Of a stretch of 64,000 bases of DNA, positions 1 to 11,292 are shown piece after piece (within the stretch, counting starts at the first letter, position 1; every line of letters starts with the position of its first letter). The notes under the pieces were generated by a model. It was not told the DNA's origin, did not search any database, and was given only the letters and a program-made list of their open reading frames with translations. A program made the position numbers and the translations under genes. Source of the stretch: Juglans regia. Its lineage: Eukaryota > Streptophyta > Magnoliopsida > Fagales > Juglandaceae. The stretch lies in contig NC_049903.1 in assembly GCF_001411555.2 (NCBI RefSeq), positions 19,201,234-19,265,233 on the forward strand. Reading direction: 5' to 3'.

Positions 1-1977
1 ATTCTCTTGAGTTTCTCTTTGGCCTCGTCATGTTGGCCACGTTCAATCATGGAGTTGGGGGTATCAGGAAGGACCAATGATCCAACGGTGATAATGAGGG
101 CAGGAACCATGGCCCCACCCAAGCTCAAGCGCCATCCCCAGCCACCCTCGATCTTCGCAAAGAAGTAATTCAACACATTGGCAACAAGGATACCAATTGT
201 GATTGATAATTGGAAGCCAATGTTCAGAGCTCCTCTGTACTTGTAGGGAGCCATCTCAGAAAGGTAGAGGGGCACCGACTGTAATTACCCAAAAAATAAA
301 CAAATTAACCTCCAAACTAATACCTTAATCAAGTAATTAACAGATGATAATTAGGTGGAATCAACGAACAAACATGTCGCCCTCGGGGGGGGCCACCACA
401 TCTGTCAAGTTGTCATGCTTCTCGGAAAAACGCACAAATCCTAATAACTTTTGAGATAGTCAAACAAGAAAACAAAAGCACATGAGTGCATTTTGTGTTT
501 ACTTCACCAGCTGAGCCGCTATGAAACACCATTTTTTTCCATATTCAACGCCGTGGAATTCTTGAGTAAACTATTGCGGAGAAAGAATGCACATCAGTGA
601 GGTCATTTGCAAAGAAAAGAATTTGGCGTGTTATCACTTTCTGGGGAAGATAATAACAAAACAAAGTTCACACTTCCAGTTAATAGTTAGTCCAAAGTCT
701 CCAAAGTCTTCTCCCAACCACTTTTTTTGGGGTTTCTGAGAGGGAAAAAATCATGTATATTTTTTCTTTTCATACTTTCTTGGATACCAAACAGCCCATT
801 TTGATTTATTTAAAAAAAAAAAACAAGGAAAGAAACAAGCTCGGAAAAACTGAGAATGGAGTAGAGAAGAAGAGACGAGTGGTAGACGGCGTCCATGTCT
901 CTGTAGCCAAAAACACAAACAATCAAACAAATGGGAGCTACTAGCCCATATCTGGATCAGAAACAACTTTAAACCAGAAATTCCTTTTTGTCATATTGTT
1001 CCAAGCCATTGTCACATCCATTACGTCTTTTTTTTAGTTTTCATCCGAATAAATAATAATCCTTTGCAAAATTATAGTACAAGATCTCAATTTTTTTTAA
1101 AAAGAAAATTTTCCCCAAACCTGAGATCACAAATAGAAAGACATGTTTAGGAACAAAACCAGAATAAATATAAAACATAAGACGCATTATTCAACCAATG
1201 TGATAAAATAAACCATTGTGTTTCATTCTGCTTTCAGACAATATATTCTTTGTCCTCCCCCACCCCCCAAAACTTTCATTTAACCAAAAACAAAAACACA
1301 GAACATCCAAAAACATAGATAAAAGTATAGATCCAAATAAATAATAAACAAGTTTACCCTCCCAGATCAAGAAAGGGAGACAAAAACAAGTACCTGATTG
1401 GCAAACCCAATACCGAACCCGAGTAGAATACGGCCGACGATAAGCATCCACACGGCTTTGGCAAAGCCATTGAGAATAGCTCCGGCGCAAAAGAGCACGC
1501 CTCCGAACAGCATGGACAACTTGCGTCCGAATTTACGTGTCACGGTGGACGCCACGATCGACGAAAGCAGAGCAGCCAAATACAGAGACGACGTGAACAT
1601 GGTGAGCGTCTCGCTGTCGTATTGGCAGTACTGGTTTGTGGACTTATCCTCGTTCTTCTTTCGGTATACCGACGGGAAGAACTTCTTCAAGAAAGGGTCC
1701 ATGGACGTGACTCCACCTATTAAAATCCCAAAGAAAAAACGCCTTCAAAATATAATCATGATTTAAAGAAAAAAAAGACTTTACAAATACTAATCAAACA
1801 TTTTACTGGGATTTGGATTCTTTGCGGGAGTTATTTACCAGAAATTCCAATATCATAACCGAAAATCAAACCCCCCATGGCTGCAACAATACATGTTACA
1901 GTCACATAGGGAGTGAGGTTTCCCGGGTACGCCTTGCCGGGTACACCACCCGCAGGAACTCCACCGACAGCAGGCAT
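1..1977 (-). CDS. STP-family hexose/H+ symporter, 5' part (exons 1-3), cut by window edge
   Basis: Plasma-membrane monosaccharide/proton symporter of the MFS sugar-porter family, most like STP1/STP12. Exons read from splice sites: 1839-1977, 1394-1716 and 1-278, the last continuing off the left edge; introns are 1717-1838 and 279-1393, all GT-AG. The exons join in frame and give 246 residues. Visible features are the [15 protein letters not shown] segment of helix 1 with Asp42, Cys77 in NQYCQYD, RKFGRK after helix 2 and [14 protein letters not shown] with Arg142. In the STP10 structure the equivalent Asp and Arg form the proton-coupling pair and the Cys holds the lid domain, so the visible part looks functional. 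[11 protein letters not shown] closes helix 6. The ATG at 1977 fits the family N-terminus. The C-terminal half lies outside the window. Confidence 0.95.
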
Positions 1978-2141
1978 TTTAGCTGTTTCTTTCTAATCTT
2001 TTTCACGTCAAAGGCACGAGGAAGAAGAAGCTGAATACAAAGAAGGAACAACAACTAGATCTCTAAACAGTAATAATGAACAGAGAGGGGCATAAATCCA
2101 GAGGAACGAGATAGAACTTTGAGACTGCTCCTGGCTACTGT

Positions 2142-2150
2142 TTATATAGA
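2142..2150 (-). promoter_or_regulatory. Candidate TATA box of the STP gene
   Basis: On the minus strand this reads TCTATATAAA, about 165 nt upstream of the STP ATG. That spacing suits a ~130-nt 5' leader. The purine-rich GAGAGA tract just upstream on the minus strand is common in plant core promoters. This is a sequence match only. Confidence 0.55.
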
Positions 2151-2159
2151 CAGAGAGCG

Positions 2160-4320
2160 AGAGTGGGGAATGACTGAGGGTGAACCCGATTCATCCAACT
2201 TCTACTTTCTTTCTTTCTCTTTTATTTTTTTTGGTGCATTTATTTTGGATAGATTTCCTTATATTACGGTCTTCCAATTACTTTAATTTAATTTTGGGGA
2301 ATCGTCGGGTTATAGACATCCTTGGATTCAAATCAACCTTATTACTGACACCCTCGTATTCGTAGATAACGTTTCTTTTTTAACAGACGAATGGAGCCTC
2401 ATTCAACTATTAATTTGTATGTAGGACCAACCGTTCTACGGTTGGGAAGTCAATGGGAAAGTATTTTGCTATATATTAATTATTATTTATTCTTATATCT
2501 CATACTTGATATTTTTTTTAATAGAGTGTGTAGTATTGAATAGTGATTGATAAAAAAAATTATTCAACAAAAAAGAATTTTACTATACATCAATAACTAT
2601 CAAGTAGCTACGATTCTCCCACATACGATTCTACAGTATTTATTAATGTTTAATTATTTCTAAAAACTTTACATTTCTATGTATTTAATTTAAGAGTTAT
2701 TTTATTCATCGTCCTTACACTACACATATGTTAAGAGAAAATAAAAATAAAAATATATGATATATGAATGATGAGTATAAATTTTTGTAAATCAATATTC
2801 CGTAAAATCAATTATATTGTGTCTTTATCATTACTCAAACATTATGTGTAGAGAGTGGGATATAGGTGAAGCTACTAGCCGAATGGGTGTAAAACTTTAT
2901 TTTACACCCACTGATAAAAGTAAGACACATAGAAACTCTAAAAAAATGACAAATGGAGGTGCATGCAATGTATGCCCCCCTCCCCCCAAACCCAATCTTC
3001 ACTTTGTTCGACACGCCTGTCCTCATCCCCCCCCCCCCCCCCCCAAACCCCACCTGCTCCGTCTCTCTCCTCAAGCCTGTCGGCCTCTAAAAAAACATAA
3101 AATGGTTAAAATTTTCATGAACTTTCTTATGCAAATGTGTGTATGTAAAGAAGTGTGTTTTCTTATTATCCATTTTCTTGTAAATTAAGATCTGGATATT
3201 TCACGGAAGGAGAGGCAGTGTCTCAATGCAATTTTAACACAACGTATAAAATCACGTACAAAAATGTACGTTGTGTTTGGAAATTTTTGCATGTTGTCTC
3301 TTGCTTTATCTGCAAGCATTTGACGAAAGGAGATCTAGGCATTTATCTCAAGATCTGGACATTTTTGTACCTTGTGTTTGGTTTGTAGAGCTGCTATTTC
3401 AAATCTCATGCTGAAAATCTGGTTTCCTTGCAAATGTTGTTATCGACAATAATTTAGAAATCTTTGCAACACAATTTTTTGTGTGGTTGTATTTTGGCTA
3501 ATGGGTTTGTCAATGTAATGGCCTAACAAGATTGTAATTTAATCTCTTTGATTTTTATTGTGGATTTAGACACTACAAATTTGAGCTTTCATTGCAAATT
3601 ATCGTTAGTTTGGACCACTGTAAATTTGGTTTTGTAGGATTTTGATGGTCAATACATCAGAAGGATGAGGTCTTCAGAGAGAGAGTCACAACAATGGAAG
3701 AATGAGTCTTCAAATAACAATGGATTCAAGGGTGTTGAAGGAGGTGAAATTTGAAGACGAATATGGCCTTTGTTGAGAAAGAAGAAGATGGGTTCGATTT
3801 AGAACTTCAATGAGAAGAGATAAGAGAGGATAGAATGGATGTGATTCTAACATAATTTTAATAAGTCTATTATGTGTTGCAACTTTACTAGTAGATGTAA
3901 AAGTTAAATTCACATTCGACCGGTTTGAAATTCTTTTTGGGATATAAAGTTTCCAAATTTTCTTCTTTAACAAAAATAATGTGTAAAATCGCCATAACTC
4001 GGAATTGAATTTACACGTCAGAGATTACTTGGACGGATAACTAGATATGTGATTCGTAAATGTCTGAGGCTGAGTCAGCAAAAACTTTTTAGCTGGTTTA
4101 CCCCTCAAAAAAAAAAAAGAAAAAGGTGTTTGGATAATATTGGGTTAGTAGAGGTTGTGGCACGTCAGATACGCTTAAGCTAAGATGTTATGTGATTTAA
4201 GCGTAGAACGCGTGACTTAAGAAAAAAGGCATTTTATGGCAAAGTATTCCAACCACGTGATGAGATGACATCTACGGAAGAGACAGCTATACAATTGTAG
4301 CACGACGATTTTTACAATTG
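2160..4320. other. Intergenic region, no gene seen
   Basis: AT-rich upstream region of the STP gene. It holds an 18-C homopolymer at 3027-3044 and C-rich flanks. The apparent proline-rich frame at 2817-3188 is a by-product of that C-rich stretch. I recognise no transposon or RNA gene here. Confidence 0.5.
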
Positions 4321-4327
4321 TGGTATT

Positions 4328-4548
4328 TTTATAGAGCAATACTACACAATTTTTTTAATTCTTATATATTATATATTTTTAAATTTTAATATTTTTTAAT
4401 ATTTTTTTGAATTTATTTATTTTTAAATAATTTAAATAATTTATTATTTATTTATATATTAAATATTTAATAAAAATTAATAATAAAAAAATTAAAAAAT
4501 ATATGATACTTGAAAGTTGTGTAAATATTAAAAAATTGGGTAGATTTT
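4328..4548. mobile_element. AT-rich MITE-like inverted-repeat element
   Basis: The left end TACACAATTTTTTTAAT is matched in inverted orientation at the right end, around ATTAAAAAATTGGGTA. The interior is almost pure A/T with no coding capacity. The superfamily is unknown and no clean target duplication was identified. It could also be a chance inverted repeat in AT-rich DNA. Confidence 0.4.
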
Positions 4549-4559
4549 TTCATTTTTAT

Positions 4560-6395
4560 TATGGGAAGGTTAAACTAGTCCATGATGTAGTGGTTTTGTA
4601 GTATTGTGAACTGTGGAGAGGTGTCTGTCTCGTTCCTGAACTCGCGGAAGACAGCGTAGACTGACGGGACACTGAACTGTGTTTCTTTTTATGATAGCCG
4701 TACCTTTAAGATACTAAAATAATAATTTAACGTATACAGTCTATTTCCCAGTAAGTATGGGTATTAACTCATAGTCCTATTTTTAAAATTAGTTTTATCA
4801 TGTATAAACAAAACAAATTTAACGTAACAATATATGTATTAATATTATTATTTTTATATTTTAAATTTAAATTAATATTATTTTTAATAAAATCTACTTT
4901 CTAATCAATTATATTATATAAGTACGCATATTAGCATACAAAATTATTTATAATTAAATTTTTCCTTTTAAAATTTGAAAGATTTGTGTGAATTTAGTAT
5001 ATATTAAAATTTTTAATTTTGAGTTACAATATATTTAAATTTATTTTTAAATTTAAAGATTAACTGTTTATACTCTATAATTATTATTTTATTTATTTAA
5101 ATTATTGTTTCTCAATTTTGAGCCACAATATATTTAAGTTGAAAAATAATAATTTAAGTATCAAACTAAATTATTAAAAAATATATAGTTAGTGTAATTA
5201 TAAAATATGAAAAAAAATATTATTATTAAAAAATATATGATATTATTATTTTGACTAATCTAATGTGAGGTTATGGTTAGGGAGGTTTTAGATTTATAGA
5301 AAACATATATTTTTCATAAAATTTTAGAGATAAATTGATGAAACCAATATTAATACTTATAGTCATATATGTCTTATTACAAAGACAAGATTATCAAACC
5401 TTTGTGTATCCTTGTTTAGAGTTATTATTATTATTATTTTTTTTTAGAATTGTTACAGACATAAAGAGATTACACAAAAGTAAATTTACAAATAAAGTGA
5501 TTTTACGTGATGCATTAGATCTATTTTATATTAATTTTACAATCTGACGTACTGCATCTAGCCATATTAGTTTGTAAATTTACTTTTATATAATTCAGTG
5601 AAAATGTTTCATTTCATCTTATCTTATCTTATCATTATAATTTTTCTAGATTTTTACATAAAATATAATAAACAATTTAATTTTTTTCAATCTTCTAAGT
5701 TAAATTATGACACGTAGATGGTATGTAGTGTAAATACCTTCAAGTAAAATTATTCTAGAGCTATCCATTCTCTAATTAATAATACGGCTATTATCACATA
5801 ATTATCATATAATTTTGAGCAATAATACGGTTATTATCACTTAATACATAACTTTAATACAATTAATGTTAAAGTAGTAATTTTCTCACTTTAATTCAAA
5901 CACATGATATGGCAATATTCAAGTAATTTTTTAGACATTAATTATGTTGTAAGTGTTTCAAGCGGTGAAACTTGCCCTTTAGAGTACCAAATGGTTTCAG
6001 ATTCTTCCGAATGCGAAATGATGGACGTGACCTTGAAACTTCAAAGGGGGAAGTTGTCATCGCTTAAGCAAAAGCCAAGAATTGGAGTGAAGAAAGAAAG
6101 TGAACTCAAACAAACAAAAAAAGCCGAAAGAAAAAGCAAAAGAAGAAGAGAATGGGGAATTTCTTTTACTTCGTCGAATTCCATCACGTTTTTACTGTTC
6201 AGAACAATTTTCCTTTACGATTTCGTCACTTTAGAAGTTTATTAGGAAGCTTCATTGAGGGTGTTTTTTATGTGTTAATTGGATATATTTTGCATAGGTG
6301 TATTTTCTACTCTAATTCTGTTGGAAATGTTGCCAACATCAATTTTTAATGATAAATCATTCTATGCTAAAATTGAAATCTCATATTTTTGAGTT
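4560..6395. other. AT-rich intergenic DNA with MITE fragments
   Basis: No supported gene. The stretch 5480-5600 resembles the MITE family also seen near 30.1, 42.0 and 53.9 kb (TTTACAAA arms around a TACGTCAGATTGT-like core). The stretch 5600-5690 resembles an end-fragment of the GGCCTCGTTTGG MITE family. A weak frame at 5904-6245 is lysine-rich and unlike any family I recognise; I do not call it a gene. Confidence 0.45.
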
Positions 6396-6397
6396 TC

Positions 6398-6784
6398 AAA
6401 TATTATATGGCTTCAGGATTCGATGGGAAGCTTCCGATGCCTAAGTCAGTAATTGCAAGAATAATCTTTAATCTCAAAGAATCAAATCCCCTTGACGTAC
6501 CTGGGTTCTACTTTTATATAGAGCTTCTAAACCATTCTATTGCTAAAGTAATACTAGATATATCTATTATTCAAATTCAAACTTGGGGATGAGGGTTCGG
6601 ACTTTAATGGATTGTTATTGTAACTGCTCTTATCCCTTATTGCTGCTTGGTGGTTATTCAGTCGGTAAAAGGAAGTAGGATGGGCCTTCTCGGATTCAAT
6701 GGGCATCTTCCGTATTAGGAATCAAATCATGAATAGGTGAAGGGTCATGCTCATACTGTACTGACCGAGAGCAATGTCCTCTCT
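6398..6784 (-). repeat. 3' LTR of the TAT element, outer end truncated
   Basis: Matches 16660-17040 over nearly its whole length, sharing for example CAAACTTGGGGATGAGGG and GACCGAGAG-AATGTCCTCTC. The equivalent of 16609-16658 is missing, so the outer end is deleted or scrambled. Boundaries are approximate. Confidence 0.8.
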
Positions 6785-7040
6785 AGTTAGCCTGCGAAGT
6801 CTCATTACACCTGGTGTTATGGGACTTGAATTCAAGTGTTGTTTCAGTTTTCGAGGCGTGTCAGGGCGCCGTTTCATCTTCATTCCTCGGGCATGTCAAC
6901 CGTCACCTCACGCACACTCCTATTTAATGCCCCTTGATCATTCATTTTCCCTCCCCTATCGAACTTCTATCTCTTTCGCATTTCTTGCTCTCTTTCTGAG
7001 TTCTTGCTTTTTCCGAGTTCTTGCTCTCTTTCTTTCCTCC

Positions 7041-9925
7041 ATGGCTTCTTCTTCTTCCAAAGGTAAGGGTGTGGTTTCTACTTTTGACCTTTCACCACCC
7101 TCGACTCCTCTCCCCGAGTTGTCGTTGCTCTTCCGGCATCCATATTTGCGGCCTCTTGTTGGTCTTCATCCATTACTTCCCGTGAACTGGAGAATGCTTG
7201 AAACAACTTCAAAATTCCAGGCCCTCTCGATTTAAAGGTCCCTACTCCAAACCAAAAAGCTATTGGCGCCAAAGGTATGGTCGTTTCTGTTGCCCTTTAC
7301 TTTGCTATGTTTACCATGGGGTTTCGATTGCCCTTCATGCGACCAATTCGCAACGTGTTAGATGTCCTAGGGCTCGCCCCGTCTCAGTTGGTGCCTAACG
7401 CCTGGAGAATTTTGATGGCTTGCTGCATTTTGTGGCGAAAGGTACTAGAACGCATGGGTGATCAATTCCCAGACTTAGCAACCTGTGAGTTTTTGTCCCT
7501 TCATGAGTTTAGGTGTTTGGATGGGAATCTCTGCAGTTTTAGAGCCTGTAGGGCATTGGTTGATTTGGAGCATAAGAATTCGCATGTAAAAGATTGGACC
7601 AATAAATTTTTTCTGCTTACTGGCTCGGGTTTGGAATTTCCCGCTGATGAAGCTCTCAATCGAGAGTTTCACATTAGGGCGTGCTGGTCTCCTGTTCTCG
7701 ATAGGGATGACTTTGAGATTATTCTTTCCCCTCGTGAAGAGGCCCGTGTGAGGTTGGTAGATTCTTGGGCTCAGGCTCATCCCAACTTATGTTTTTCGGA
7801 TGTGCTACTGAACCCCGACAACATTGAGAAGTTCCTGATGGTTCTCAGTCGGGCCCATATATCAAGGCGTGAGTTTTTGGGTGCTCCCCCGCCAGCAGGT
7901 GACTTGAGAAAGAAGAAACGCCCTGGTGCAGATGGATCAAAAAAGAGAAAAGTCAAAAGGGCTCGGGTCTTGCCTCGTTCAGATGAGTCCATCTCGTCGA
8001 AACGTGACTCCTTGCTCCCTCCTGCGTCGAGTGGAGGTAGTAAGTTGGCTCCTCTTCAGGAGCAACCAAGCGAATCGACGCCTTGGGTGAGTGGAGATGA
8101 TAATAAATTGGCTCTCCCTTGGTCTAAATCGGGTGAAAAGGCCTCCCAGGCGAGTGAGAGCACACAAGTGGCACCCTGGGAGAAATTGAGCAAACTAACT
8201 ACTTTTGTGGTGCTATCAACTATTTCCTTGGATGATGCGATGTCTCTAACTGAGGAGGATCTTGAGGCCATTATTACTGCGGAAGCAACCACTGTGGCCG
8301 CTACTAAGCCCTTAAACACATCGGGGGATGATTTTACAAAGAAGGGCGATGATAGCCCTCTGGGGGAGGATGACATGATCTTTCTAAATCCTGACTTGTT
8401 GGTGCCTCCATCTACCCAAACAAATTTCCAATCCTTCGAGGCTCCTGCGCCTGCATTGCCTTTGTCCTCGCCTTCCACTACTCAGTCCCTTGATGCTCCC
8501 ACGGAACCTTCTCGGGTGGAAAATGTTGAGGGGGAGCATGCCTAGGAGGAATATGTTGAGGAAATAGCAGCAAGTTCTGGCTCGCCACTTGCTTCGACGA
8601 TATTTGGTGGAGCTACTCCTGACTTACCTTTTGTTTTCCCAGCCCTTTCTCTCGCTAGTGGGAGCAAGGTTTCAATCCCTTCTCCCCTCTTTAGTGTTTC
8701 TCCTAGGGGAGAGGGTGAGCCATCCCTGCTTGTTCCTAAGGAAGATCTTCAAGTTACTCAGGGACCATCTCAACGAGATGAAGCTGAAGTGTGTTCAGGC
8801 TCGTACGTTGTGGCGCCTGCTAGTCTCCCGCCTAGTCAGGCCGACGGAGCTTCTCCTCAGGGGCTTTTTGCTAATACTCTTGTTCAGGCCTCTAACCTGA
8901 GGAGACCTTCTAGCTCTTTCTGGTCGGGTTGCTCACCTTCCTCATATGCTCGTCGTGAAGAGGCTTTCAATGCTGCCATTCAACATCTTCGGAGTATTTT
9001 TGTGCTGGTAATCTTCTCGTACCCACTTCCCTTTTCTGTTTGTTTTTCCCGTTACTTCTTAAAGAAATATTATCATTCAACTCACACATTTTTTTTTGTT
9101 AGGGGGTCGGTCGTTTTGCTGCCGACTTGGTGGAAGATAGATTGTGTCTGGATGAGAAAAAGGATCGAATGGCCAATGAGTTGGCCCTGCTAGAAGCTCG
9201 TTCTCACATGGCTGACGATGAATTGGCTGCTCTTTATGCCCAGGTTAAGTCACTTCGGGGAGAGTTGGCAAGTTCTGTTGTGGATGCGGACTACTACCGC
9301 CAAGAAGTGGTTGTACTTGGAAAAGAGTGAGACGATCTTGCTAACCGCCTAAATCAAACGAAGAACATTAAGCAGGAGCGAGATGACTTTGTTGCTCGTC
9401 TTCTCTAGGCTGAGATGGCTGTGCAGGAAAGGGATGATTTGGCTGCTCGCTTTCGTCAAGTAGAAGTGGCCGTGCGGGAGAGGGATGATTTGGCTGCCTA
9501 CGTGGAGGTCTTCAACAAAGAGAAAGATGAATTGGCCACTCGGGTGGAGCTTGCTTTAAAAGAGCAAGATGACTTGGTTGTGAGCCATGATCGGGTAAAG
9601 GCAGAGCTTGAAGAGGCGAAGGTGGCCAAGTCTGACTACGCCTCTCGCCTCGTTTCCCTAAAGAATGAGCGGCGATAGCTAATTATGAAATTGGGTGTGG
9701 CAGAAGGTGTGAAAGTAGAGGCTGAAAAGGCTTTGACTAAGGTGAAGAAAAATCTCCAAAATAGTGATAACGAGTATCTTCAACTAGCGTAGTTGTCGAC
9801 TCTGCCAAAAGGAAAATCTCTATTTTTGAAAAACAAGTATCTAATTGACTCTCGCCTTGGAGGAGTCGTAACAAGACCTCAACAGGGTTCTTCCCTAACT
9901 AGCCGTCACTCCTAAAGTTCGGGCG
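7041..9925 (+). pseudogene. Antisense extra ORF (aORF) of the TAT element, Transposase_28-like plus coiled coil
   Basis: A plus-strand frame opposite to gag-pol. A conserved globular part (about 7130-7860) resembles the plant 'putative gypsy type transposon' family (Pfam PF04195), recognised by motifs such as VLDVLGLAPSQL and NAWRIL. A basic RKKKRPG...KKRKVKRAR stretch follows (about 7905-7965), then a long Ser/Pro/Glu-rich region, then a predicted 95-bp intron (9008-9102), then a coiled coil with ~17-residue repeats of the ERDDLAAR type (about 9127-9680). Stops at 8543, 9328, 9406, 9676 and 9790 and a nonsense/frameshift near 7110-7205 make it a pseudogene. The ATG at 7041 (MASSSSKGKG) is the likely original start. 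The protein's role is unknown; the basic stretch could be a nuclear localisation signal. Confidence 0.72.
9008..9102 (+). other. Predicted phase-0 intron in the aORF
   Basis: GT at 9008 and AG at 9101-9102, preceded by a T-rich tract. The upstream frame ends with CTG at 9005-9007 and the downstream frame starts with GGG at 9103, so removing 95 bp joins the globular and coiled-coil parts in frame. Without splicing the reading frame shifts and the coiled coil is lost. No transcript data are available here. Confidence 0.65.
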
Positions 9926-10329
9926 TGAGCCTGGGCATTGGTTTCAAACTTGGTGTAAAACAGCTCCGAGAGCTTCTTCTTGCCAACCCAGAGACGAACC
10001 TGCAAACTTTGAACTAGAAGTCTATTCGTGCCAACGAAGTTCCTTTGCACGTTTGCGACTCCTTAGGCCGAACTACTGAAATGCCAGACGCTTTTCCTCA
10101 CCCTTCATAAGATTTGTCTATTTTGAAAGTTTTCTACCCCGTGGAGGATTTGTTTAACTTTTGTAAAGCTTTGTATGCAATGAGACTTCCTTATATTATT
10201 AATGAGACTTTGCAAAAATCTTTATTAATGCCTTGTTCCCTTTTGAATTTTTTTTATCGGATAATAAGCACTCTTTGTTGTTTCTTGGTAATGTGCGCAT
10301 AGATATCGACATAATGTTGTTCATACTTT

Positions 10330-11080
10330 AAGTACCAGGCGAAATTGTTCATACCTTTAAGTGTTAGGCTAGCGGGTGAGTTCCTCGACCACGTCGCCTT
10401 TTTGGCGAGAAGATACTAACGGGAGATCCCTCGACCATTTTGCCTTCAATTACTAGGCTAGTGAGAGATCCCTCGACCGTTTTGCCTTTAATTATTGGCG
10501 AGAATGTGTTAACGGGAGAATCCTTGATAGTTTTACCTTTAATTATTTGGCTAGTGGGAGATCCTTCGACTATTTCACCTTTTTGGCGAGAAGGTGTTAA
10601 CAGGAGATCTCTCGACCATTTTACCTTTACTTATTAGGCTAGTGGAAGATCCCTCGACCACTTCACATTTTTTGCGAAAAGGTATTAACGGGAGATCTCT
10701 CAGCCGTTTTACCTTTAATTATTAGGTTAGTGGGAGATCCATTGACTGTTTTAACATTTAACTATTAGGCTAGTGGAAGATCCCTCGACCATGTCACCTT
10801 TTTGGTGAGAAGGTGTTAACGGGAGATCCCTCGACCGTTTTAACCTTTAAGTATTAGGCTAGTGGATGATCCATCGATCACTTCACCTTTTTGGCGAGAA
10901 GGTGTTAATGGGAGATCCCTTGACCGTTTTCACTTTTAAGTATTAGGTTAATGGGAGATCCCTCGACCACTTTACATTTTTAGTGAGAATGTGTTAACAG
11001 GAGATCTCTCGACCATTTTAACTTTTAAGTATTAGGCTAGTAGGAGATCTCTTGACCATGTCACCTTTTGTCTTTAGGTC
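10330..11080. repeat. Tandem array, ~88-bp units made of two ~44-bp halves
   Basis: A degenerate array with the motif GGGAGATCCCTCGACC followed by TTTTACCTTTAA-TATTAGGCTAGT and, in alternate halves, CACCTTTTTGGCGAGAAGGTGTTAAC. The GCGAGAA-like landmark occurs near 10405, 10498, 10586, 10674, 10805, 10894 and 10983, giving spacings of 93, 88, 88, 131, 89 and 89. The 131 spacing equals one unit plus one half-unit. It lies between integrase and the aORF, the hypervariable 3' region where TAT elements are known to carry tandem repeats. Confidence 0.9.
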
Positions 11081-11292
11081 TTGGCCATATTTTTGAGTTT
11101 GTCAAAAACCAAAGAAAAGGTGGAAAAAATGAGTAGGCATTTATTATTGAAAAATGATATCAATAAGTAAATCGACAAATGAAAGAAAAGCTACATATAT
11201 TTCCCATAGACATAGTACTTTCGTAAATGCTCTGCATTCCATGGGTGAGGTAGCTCACGCCCTGTGGCATCCTTGAGGTGGTAGGCTCCCAG

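Noticed and set aside
1398..1766. Plus-strand frame of 122 residues
   Set aside because: It is the complement of exon 2 of the STP gene, which has strong family motifs on the minus strand.
2817..3188. Proline-rich small protein
   Set aside because: The prolines come from the 18-C run and C-rich flanks; no motif, no sensible start context.
5904..6245. Lysine-rich 113-residue protein
   Set aside because: Low complexity, no known domain, no gene context next to a retrotransposon border.
7475..8478. Minus-strand frames opposite the aORF
   Set aside because: The plus strand carries the PF04195-like motifs and the coiled coil; the minus frames are its shadow.
10330..11080. CRISPR-like array
   Set aside because: The repeats are contiguous and degenerate without unique spacers, in a plant retrotransposon 3' region.
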